Assembly: GCA_945910005.1 (NCBI GenBank)
Contig: CAMDTW010000492.1
Location: 62,001 to 126,000 of the forward strand
Direction of reading: 5' to 3'
DNA from: Isoperla grammatica
Lineage: Eukaryota > Arthropoda > Insecta > Plecoptera > Perlodidae
DNA: 64,000 nucleotides
Shown here: in pieces, positions 55,455 through 64,000 of the stretch
Layout: each line of letters begins with the position of its first letter
Position numbering within the stretch: position 1 is the first letter of the stretch
Notes under the pieces: generated by a model
Seen by the model: the letters and a program-made list of their open reading frames with translations, nothing else
The model's database searches: none
What the model was told of the DNA's origin: nothing
Made by a program: the position numbers and the translations under genes

Positions 55455-58400
55455 TGATAGTGGTGATCTGGACACAGGTCAACGCCACTGGTCACATGTT
55501 CCTACATGTTGGATCTGTGGTCGATTAGGACACATCCAGTATCGTTGTCGTGTTCGGCGTGCGCGCATGGTACATCGTCGTCGTTATTTGCGGGAATTTC
55601 CGCAGTTGTATACTTCAATTACCAAGGGGTCGTCGGGGAATGAAGTACCACTGTCGCCGAGTGTGGATGGTCTATATGCTTCACGAGAAGTGTCTGGGGA
55701 GACGGAGAGTGGCGTGTTGACGGGAGTGCAGTGCGTCGAGTCAGGTACTCGTGTCAATGTCGTGGTCATTCCTACATTTGGGGCTTTGCGTGTCCCTGTG
55801 GGACTGGATGGAGTTGTCTTAAGTACACTGGTAGATTCCGGGGCAGGTGTGTCATGTATTAATAGCGACTATGTTCGAGATCTACTAATTCAGCCGGTGG
55901 AGGGCTTAGTACTGCGGACAGCAGATAACTCGTCGTTACGAGTAGTAGGTCGCGTCGGTGATGTCAACATTACTATGGGGGGTAGGACCCTGTCTATGTC
56001 ATTTATTGTAGTTGACGGTTTGTCGGTAGATTGTTTGTTGGGCAACGATTTTTGCCACCTGTTTAATGTTATTATTGATTATCAGTCGGAACGTATTTTG
56101 TTGCACGTGAGCGGAGAGTGTGTGCAGGTGTCGTTTGGAGGGGATGAGCCCAGTGTTACGAAGCTGTTGGACGAGGAATTGTGTGAATTTATGGCACATG
56201 TTGATGTTGTGGAGATCGAACCATTGAAAGTGGTTGTGTCTAAGGAGGTCACTATCAGCCCAGGTAAGACAGGCATAGTAGAGTTTGTTGTTACCGACGC
56301 TGGTTTGCCAGGGGCTAGCATTTTCGAGCCTGTTACTTCTTTGTTATGTCAGAAAGGTTTGATTGTGCCTGCCGTGTTGTTGTGTAAAGTGGGTGCGGGA
56401 GTTTTGCCTGTCACTAATGTGTCCACACAGGCTGTTGTACTTTATGCACGGACCGTGTTGGGTACGTTGGAAGACGTTGAGATCTTGGGCAGCGAGTCAG
56501 GGATCGACAAAATCCAGGAGTCGGCGGTTTGTGTTGTTGAGGGTCAGGAGGCTAAGAGGGATGTGTTGACGGACATTGCATCACTCGATGTGAATAAGGA
56601 TATGCCTGTTGAGCCGCGTAAGTGTTTACTTGATTTACTTACGAGTTATCATGACGTATTTGCATGGTCCTCTGACCTGATAGGGCGGTGTAACTTAGGG
56701 GAGTGTGATGTCGAGCTTAAGGATCCCACCCCGGTTCATATGCAACCCTATCGGGTAAGTCCAGGGGAGCGTGATGTCATACGGACGCACATAGAGGATA
56801 TGTTGAATGCAGGGGTGATAACTCCCTCTACATCTGAGTGGGCAAGTCCAATTGTGTTGGTTAAGAAGAAGAATGGCAAGATCAGAGTGGTTGTTGATTT
56901 TCGTCGTCTTAACCTCCAGTTGAAGACTTTTAGCTATCCTTCTGCGAATGCGGAGGACTTGTTGGCGTGTTTGAATGGGTGTACTGTGTTTTCATCCCTT
57001 GATCTGGCTTCGGGATTTTGGCAGCTTCCTTTAACGTCTAAGGCGAAGGAAATCTGTAGCTTTGCGTGTTGTATGGGACTGTTCAAATTTGAAGTGTTGC
57101 CGTTTGGTATTTCAACTGCTCCGGCCTTGTTTCAAGCTACCATGGATAAAGTGCTAGCAGGGTTAAAGTGGTCAGCTTGTGTGTGCTATCTTGATGATGT
57201 GTTGTGCATGGGGAAGGATTTTATCGAACATCTGTTACGGTTGGAGCTCGTGTTACAACGTTTTCGTGCCGCTCGGCTTACTCTTAACCCAGAAAAATGT
57301 TCGTTTGGTTATGGCCAAATTAAGATGTTAGGTCACATTGTCAGTGCTGAGGGGGTTTCTCCCAATCCTGAAACGATTCAAGCAGTGCTAAATTTTCCAG
57401 TTCCTCGGAAAATTAAGCAAGTTCGATCATTCATTGGTCTCGCTTCTTACTATCGAAAGTTCATTGAAAACTTTAGTAGAATTTGTGCACCCCTAACGGA
57501 TCTGACAAAGAAACAGGTTAAGTTCACTTGGGGGCCAGAACAGGAATCTGCTTTTCGTACGTTACAAGCTAAACTTCTTTCAACGCCAATTCTGAAACAT
57601 TTTTCAGATAGTGCGCCTACGCAGCTACGTACTGATGCCTCAAGGGAGGGGTTGGGAGCAATAATTTTACAACAATTTGATTCTGAGTGGCATCCAATTG
57701 GTTACGCGTCACGTCGTTTGTCCAAGGCAGAAAAGAATTATGGGATTACCGAGCTGGAATGTCTCGCTATAGTCTGGAGTGTCAAATACTTTCGTCATTT
57801 CCTCTGGGGGAGGCCATTTCAAGTGGTTACTGATCACTGTGCCTTGTGTTTCCTCCGAAAGAATAGTGAGAGAGGTGGTCGTCTAGCCCGATGGAGCATT
57901 TATCTCTTGGATCATCAGATTGAGATCGTGTATAAGTCAGGAAAGAAACACTTAGATGCTGATTGTTTGAGTCGTATGTTGCCAGAGGGTGGTTTTGAGC
58001 CTGATGATGTCGAGAGCGAAATGGAGATTATGACACTCCCGGTTACGGTGGACGACATGGAACGAGAGCAGGCGGCAGACCCTACGTTGGTTGAGTTGGT
58101 TGAGGCAATGTCTGAGCCTGACAAGGCTACTTCCCAGATTCGTCGGCAAACTAGGAGCTATGTGTTAGAGAATGGGGTGCTGTATTAAAAGAACATTGCA
58201 GTCAATGGGCCTACTAAATTGTTGGTAATTCCTGAACATCTGAAAGTGCAGATTATGTATAATGCGCATGATTGTCCGGCAGGCGGGTCACATTTAGGCT
58301 ACATCAAAACCCTAGGCAAGTTACGTCAGCGTTTTTACTGGGACGGTATGGCTCGCCAGGTTGAAGCCTATGTTAAAAGTTGCGGTGATTGCCAGGCGAA

Positions 58401-59322
58401 GAAGATGCCTCATTTGTTACCTGCCGGTTTGTTACAGCCTATTCCGGTAGGGGAACCATTTGATATGATCGGTATCGATCTATTGGGCCCCCTTAAGCGT
58501 AGCATTAATGGTCATCGGTTCATTGTGACAGCTACTGATTATGCTACTAAATGGGCTATAGCACGGCCTATTCCATCTGGTGGTGCGACTGATGTGGCTA
58601 CTTTTCTTATAGACCATGTTATCTGTGTGCATGCCTGTCCCCGCTTAATTCTTAGCGACCGGGGGGCTGTGTTTCGCAGCGTGCTAGTATCGGAGATTTT
58701 GGTGGGCTTAGGGGTGCGTTCGCTGTATACGACGGCTTACAAACCTAGCACGAATGGGCTTTGTGAGAGGTTTAATGGTACACTCGGTACCATGTTATCG
58801 TTTTATGTTAATTCTAAACATGATAACTGGTGTGAGTATGTTTCGTTATGTACTTTTTCTTATAACGTTTCAATACAAGCGACGACCAAGTATACTCCGT
58901 TTTATTTGGTTTACGGACGTGAGCCTACTCTTCCCATGGATGCGGGGATGCAGCCTGATTTGCAGTTAGGGGTTGATAGCGCGGCGAGGATTGAAGCATT
59001 ACGGGAAGCACGGCAACAGGTTTTAGAGGTGATAAAGAACGAACAGGCTAATCAGAAGGCTCGGTATGACCAGAGTCATCGTCACGTGTCATACGACGTT
59101 GGCCAGTATGTGAAGGTGTTCTTTCCGTTACGTAAAGTGGGTAAAATTGAGAAGTTCATGCATCGCTGGATGGGCCCATTTAAAATTACAGAAAAATTAT
59201 CGGACCTTAACTATAACGTTAAAATGAAGTTAAATAATAAGTGGATAATTGATGCAGTTCATGTTTCTCGGCTCAAACCGTGGTTTGACCCCCAGGCCTG
59301 GCTTCTTCCTTGGCAGGATTAG
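55417..59322 (+). pseudogene. pol: Gypsy C pol, near-intact with one in-frame stop before integrase
   Basis: Entry is by frameshift at 55417 (RLIPSERVSFLVG). A second zinc knuckle (CWICGRLGHIQYRC) precedes the retropepsin (LVDSGAGVSCI). RT follows (IRVVVDFRRLNLQ, SSLDLASGFWQLPL, CYLDDVLCMG at about 57183), then RNase H (LRTDASREGLGAIIL; LECLAIVWSVKYF). TAA at 58186-58188 interrupts the same frame, which continues to 59322 with the integrase HHCC domain (CGDCQAKK), DDE core (IGIDLLGPL, LSDRGAVF, NGLCERFNG; D and E 35 apart) and GPF module (HRWMGPFKITEKL). Otherwise complete. Confidence 0.9.
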
Positions 59323-59473
59323 CATTTGGATTATTGGTCGATTTGTTCTCATTCTTCGTCTCGATTTAGTGGTCGTGTGCCGTTGTTTTCGGAGTGTGTA
59401 GAGTGTTCGTGTTGACTAAGTCGTCATGGTTAGATAGTGCTTTGGGGCAACGTGTTGAGGTTGTGAGGGATTT

Positions 59474-59722
59474 ATGAACTATTGTGAGGCTGAAGAAGCG
59501 AAAGAAGAATAAGCTGATGTAGAAGAAACGAAATCAGAAGTTTCTACGGAAGAACCGACGGACGTGGGGAGCCCCTTGCCCCGTGGGGAGGGTGAAGGAG
59601 AAGTGGCTGCTTGCGACGAAGGATTGGGAAAACGAGGAGAAGAAAATACTTTTGGTACAAGATATTCCGATATTAACATTGTAGGCACCGTTGTGATTAT
59701 CTACAACAATTTCAGTCACTAA
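59474..59722 (+). pseudogene. Small acidic ORF after Gypsy C integrase, one in-frame stop
   Basis: From an ATG at 59474 the frame encodes an acidic, Glu-rich peptide (ADVEETKSEVSTEEPTDVG) and ends hydrophobic (NIVGTVVIIYNN). TAA at 59510-59512 breaks it after 12 codons. I do not recognise it; it may be a relic of an accessory ORF or plain 3' UTR. The position, between integrase and the polypurine tract, is where env would sit in other elements. Confidence 0.3.
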
Positions 59723-59789
59723 CTGTTTGTAAATGTATTTGTTGCTGAAAATGGCGAATTTTCCATCAAATCGAGGACGATTCTTGTCC

Positions 59790-59801
59790 GGGAGGGGGAC
59801 A
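59790..59801 (+). promoter_or_regulatory. Polypurine tract of Gypsy C
   Basis: GGGAGGGGGACA immediately before the 3' LTR start TGTCAC. Confidence 0.8.
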
Positions 59802-59964
59802 TGTCACATCGCGTTGGCGGTGGGGGCAACAAGTGATTTCAAATGTTGTAAATATGGAAGGTTTTGTTTGGTTAGTGACGGTTTTGATGTTGGAGCCGGA
59901 CGTGTGTGTGAGCTATGCGAATAACATATTGTAATTTTTAAATAAATAAACCCGATACTTCACA
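59802..59964 (+). repeat. 3' LTR of Gypsy C
   Basis: Matches 54087-54249; the only difference seen is ggttttg here against ggtttag in the 5' copy. Confidence 0.95.
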
Positions 59965-59968
59965 ATAT

Positions 59969-60660
59969 CATATTATGATGTGCCTACAATCAATTCTCTA
60001 ATTCGGGAGGGGGCCCAAACGTTTTACGTAATCAAAAGGTGTTGGGACTGACTCATACAAATCGTCCTCGAGAAGTCCTTCCAAACTATTCGGGACACAT
60101 AAAAAACAATATAATCTGTTTACATGATGTGTCACTAGTATTTCCCGTTAGCAACACCAACGAACGAAAAGATGATTCGCGTTAGTGCATTCATTATCTG
60201 AGGGTGTGGTCAACTCGGATTAGAGGCGACTGTAGAAATTGGCGTCATTCGTGTGTGACAAATCAACTAAACATAGACTCAAAATATATCGCGATAAACT
60301 ATTGGTATACAAACGTAAAGCGTAATGCCGAAATTTGAAAGGGTCCTAACAGCAAACAAACAGCTTCAAAGTCAAGCGACATTATGGAACGTCACTGTTG
60401 ATGTTTACGTTTACGAACATTGTTACAAACGCAACAAATCACCTCACCTTGTATCGTAAATGTGTGCGTTCTATGGTGATTAATGATTATTATTGTCAGG
60501 TAGTGATACAGTGAATTAATTTGCCACGTGTATGTGCAAATACAAATGTAATGAATTCGTAACAAATAATGAAGTGACTGAATATTATGGAAACACTTTC
60601 TTGGATGAAACATATTTCACTGAAAACCGTAAATCTCAACGTAACCGGAAATTTCAAACT
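59969..60660. other. Unassigned DNA
   Basis: No gene seen. Confidence 0.4.
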
Positions 60661-60663
60661 CCA

Positions 60664-60801
60664 ACCCCAACAGGGAATTGAACTGGTACCACTTAGTGGG
60701 CGGGCCTCTTGACTACAAGGACTCACGCCGCCAGGCGGTTTTGGCGCAAGTCCTAAGCGTATATGCCACCTAGGAGCGTGGGTTCGAATCCCGTATAAGC
60801 C
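60664..60801. repeat. Two tRNA-like SINE heads in opposite orientation
   Basis: Minus strand 60732-60664 has B-box-like AGTTCAATTCCC and A-box-like TGTAGTCAAGAGG. Plus strand 60734-60801 has TGGCGCAAGTCCTAAGCG and GGTTCGAATCC with partial acceptor pairing (ggc/gcc). Neither folds as a full tRNA. Downstream ttcatcttcatatatcaccc is shared with the SINE at 52718-53013. Confidence 0.45.
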
Positions 60802-60954
60802 ATGGGTTATTGGAATTGTCCTTCATCTTCATATATCACCCCTCATAGAATAGCATAATAGCGATAGTTAGGCCTGTCAACGGTACCCGGACCGGGTACC
60901 CGCCCGTTAAAAAAAATCCGCGTAATTATCCACTCCTTCGGGTACCCGTTTGGC

Positions 60955-63900
60955 TGCAAACAAGTTCACTCTCAATGTTGTGGGCTTACATGCAAACAAG
61001 TTCTCTATCAATGGTGTGGGCTTACATGCAAACAAGTTCTCTCTCAATGGTGTGGGCTTACATGCTAACAAGTTCTCGCTCAATGGTGTGGGCTTGCATG
61101 CAAACAAGTTCTCTCTCAATGGTGTGGGCTTACATGCTAACAAGTTCTCTCTCAATGGTGTGGGCTTACATGCTAACAAGTTCTCGCTCAATGGTGTGGG
61201 CTTACATGCTAACAAGTTCTCGCTCAATGGTGTGGGCTTGCATGCAAACAAGTTCTCTCTCAATGGTGTGGGTTAACATGCAAACAAGTTCTCTATCAAT
61301 GGTGTGGGCTTACATGCAAACAAGTTCTCTCTCAATGGTGTGGGCATACATGCAAACAAGTTCTCTCTTAATGGTGTGGGCTTACATGCAAACAAGTTCT
61401 CTCTCAATGGTGTGGGCTAACATGCAAACAATTTCTCTCTCAATGGTGTGGGCCTACATGCAAACAAGTTCTCTTTCAATGGTGTGGGCTAACATGCAAA
61501 CAAGTTCTCTTTCAATGGTGTGGGCTAACATGCAAACAATTTCTCTCTCAATGGTGTGGGCCTACATGCAAACAAGTTCTCTTTCAATGGTGTGGGCTAA
61601 CATGCAAACAAGTTCTCTCTCAATGGTGTGGGCTAACATGCAAACAATTTCTCTCTCAATGGTGTGGGCCTACATGCAAACAAGTTCTCTTTCAATGGTG
61701 TGGGCTAACATGCAAACAAGTTCTCTTTCAATGGTGTGGGCTAACATGCAAACAAGTTCTCTCTCAATGGTGTGGGCTAACATGCAAACAATTTCTCTCT
61801 TAATGGTGTGGGCTTACATGCAAACAAGTTCTCTCTCAATGGTGTGGGCTAACATGCAAACAATTTCTCTCTCAATGGTGTGGGCCTACATGCAAACAAG
61901 TTCTCTTTCAATGGTGTGGGCTAACATGCAAACAAGTTCTCTCTCAATGGTGTGGGCTAACATGCAAACAATTTCTCTCTCAATGGTGTGGGCCTACATG
62001 CAAACAAGTTCTCTTTCAATGGTGTGGGCTAACATGCAAACAAGTTCTCTTTCAATGGTGTGGGCTAACATGCAAACAAGTTCTCTCTCAATGGTGTGGG
62101 CTTACATGCAAACAAGTTCTCTCTAAATGGTGTGGGCTTACATGCTAACAAGTTCTCTATCAATGGTGTGGGCTTACATGCAAACAAGTTCTCTCTCAAT
62201 GGTGTGGGCTTACATGCTAACAAGTTCTCGCTCAATGGTGTGGGCTTGCATGCAAACAAGTTCTCTCTCAATGGTGTGGGCTTACATGCTAACAAGTTCT
62301 CTCTCAATGGTGTGGGCTTACATGCAAACAAGTTCTCTTTCAATGGTGTGGGCTAACATGCAAACAATTTCTCTCTCAATGGTGTGGGCTAACATGCAAA
62401 CAAGTTCTCTCTCAATGGTGTGGGCTTACATGCAAACAAGTTCTCTCTAAATGGTGTGGGCCTACATGCAAACAAGTTCTCTTTCAATGGTGTGGGCTAA
62501 CATGCAAACAAGTTCTCTCTCAATGGTGTGGGCTAACATGCAAACAAGTTCTCTCTCAATGGTGTGGGCTAACATGCAAACAATTTCTCTCTCAATGGTG
62601 TGGGCCTACATGCAAACAAGTTCTCTTTCAATGGTGTGGGCTAACATGCAAACAATTTCTCTCTCAATGGTGTGGGCCTACATGCAAACAAGTTCTCTTT
62701 CAATGGTGTGGGCTAACATGCAAACAAGTTCTCTCTCAATGGTGTGGGCTTACATGCAAACAAGTTCTCTCTAAATGGTGTGGGCCTACATGCAAACAAG
62801 TTCTCTCTCAATGGTGTGGGCTAACATGCAAACAATTTCTCTCTCAATGGTGTGGGCCTACATGCAAACAAGTTCTCTTTCAATGGTGTGGGCTAACATG
62901 CAAACAAGTTCTCTCTCAATGGTGTGGGCTTACATGCAAACAAGTTCTCTCTAAATGGTGTGGGCCTACATGCAAACAAGTTCTCTTTCAATGGTGTGGG
63001 CTAACATGCAAACAAGTTCTCTCTCAATGGTGTGGGCTAACATGCAAACAATTTCTCTCTCAATGGTGTGGGCTAACATGCAAACAATTTCTCTCTCAAT
63101 GGTGTGGGCCTACATGCAAACAAGTTCTCTTTCAATGGTGTGGGCTAACATGCAAACAATTTCTCTCTCAATGGTGTGGGCCTACATGCAAACAAGTTCT
63201 CTTTCAATGGTGTGGGCTAACATGCAAACAAGTTCTCTTTCAATGGTGTGGGCTTACATGCAAACAAGTTCTCTTTCAATGGTGTGGGCCTACATGCAAA
63301 CAAGTTCTCTTTCAATGGTGTGGGCTAACATGCAAACAAGTTCTCTCTCAATGGTGTAGGCTTACATGCAAACAAGTTCTCTTTCAATGGTGTGGGCCTA
63401 CATGCAAACAAGTTCTCTTTCAATGGTGTGGGCCTACATGCAAACAAGTTCTCTTTCAATGGTGTGGGCTAACATGCAAACACGTTCTCGCTCAATGGTG
63501 TGGGCTTACATGCAAACAAGTTCTCTCTCAATGGTGTGGGCTTACATGCAAACAAGTTCTCTTTCAATGGTGTGGGCCTACATGCAAACAAGTTCTCTTT
63601 CAATGGTGTGGGCTAACATGCAAACAATTTCTCTCTCAATGGTGTGGGCCTACATGCAAACAAGTTCTCTTTCAATGGTGTGGGCTAACATGCAAACAAG
63701 TTCTCTTTCAATGGTGTGGGCTAACATGCAAACAAGTTCTCTTTCAATGGTGTGGGCTTACATGCAAACAAGTTCTCTTTCAATGGTGTGGGCTAACATG
63801 CAAACAAGTTCTCTTTCAATGGTGTGGGCCTACATGCAAACAAGTTCTCTTTCAATGGTGTGGGCTTACATGCAAACAAGTTCTCTTTCAATGGTGTGGG

Positions 63901-64000
63901 CTAACATGCAAACAAGTTCTCTTTCAATGGTGTGGGCTTACATGCAAACAAGTTCTCTTTCAATGGTGTGGGTTAACATGCAAACAAGTTCTCTTTCAAT
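60955..64000 (+). repeat. 36-bp minisatellite, about 85 copies, continues past the window
   Basis: Unit of caaacaagttctctctcaat plus ggtgtgggcttacatg, with recurring variants: ctctct or ctcttt; gcttac, gcctac or gctaac; caagtt or caattt; gcaaac or gctaac. The period is a multiple of three, so frames of several hundred codons run through it without being genes. Confidence 0.97.

Larger units (their letters stand above)
54087..59964 (+). mobile_element. Full-length young Ty3/Gypsy element (C), 5.88 kb
   Basis: LTRs at 54087-54249 and 59802-59964 (163 bp each) differ at one base that I can see. ATAT flanks both ends (54083-54086, 59965-59968). Between them lie a primer-binding site, a short upstream ORF, gag, a frameshift signal, pol with one in-frame stop before integrase, a small acidic ORF and a polypurine tract. 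The LTR pair means insertion is very recent. Confidence 0.95.

Noticed and set aside
60955..64000. Long frames of hundreds of codons (M-V-W-A-Y-M-Q-T-S-S-L repeats)
   Set aside because: They arise only because the 36-bp unit is a multiple of three and lacks stops; several frames on both strands are open at once.

Overview
The window is repeat-dense eukaryotic DNA from an invertebrate animal. The evidence is several non-LTR and LTR retrotransposons, a Polinton-like polymerase, Penelope, hAT and Kolobok remnants, tRNA- and 5S-derived SINEs, splice signals, and many minisatellites. Frequent 'aggcctag'-type words and the mix of elements recall marine invertebrates such as echinoderms, but the sequence alone does not fix the phylum. 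No complete host gene is convincingly present. The only host-like or unassigned coding pieces are a THAP-like fragment, a possible 76-codon exon and a ubiquitin-protease-like (C19) fragment.

Layout. 1-1.1 kb: 3' end of a LINE. 1.1-1.7 kb: 246-bp palindromic arms. 1.7-2.2 kb: Penelope-like C-terminus with a hammerhead-like motif. 4.7-7.7 kb: decayed Polinton-type DNA polymerase gene with promoter, leader exon and intron; a TTAA-flanked Kolobok/T2-like MITE splits it and a truncated minus-strand Gypsy element cuts it off. That Gypsy runs to 11.8 kb and its LTR holds about 14 copies of a 77-bp repeat. 13.4-19.2 kb: five unrelated minisatellites back to back, the last split by a hAT MITE with a perfect 8-bp target duplication. 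19.4-30.1 kb: two arrays of one ~150-bp repeat in inverted orientation, bounded by near-identical 9-bp direct repeats, so possibly one 10.7-kb foldback-type transposon. It encloses LINE pieces, a 2.1-kb palindromic 63-bp array and the C19 protease-like fragment.

31.1-46.3 kb is best read as one 15.2-kb minus-strand Ty3/Gypsy element. It has matching 599-bp LTRs, a TATA target duplication, a primer-binding site, gag, an intact pol, an AT-hook acidic ORF, an envelope-like gene broken by one stop, and a polypurine tract. 46.7-49.3 kb: decayed LINE with a restriction-like endonuclease. 49.8-53 kb: minisatellites and two SINEs. 54.1-60.0 kb: a second, very young Gypsy element on the plus strand with 163-bp LTRs (one difference), ATAT target duplication, gag, pol and integrase. 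60.96-64 kb: a 36-bp minisatellite that leaves the window.

In both well-preserved Gypsy elements gag and pol are in -1 register, with a canonical slippery heptamer followed 6-7 nt later by a 10-11 bp hairpin. This is direct sequence evidence for programmed -1 frameshifting as the gag-pol expression mechanism.
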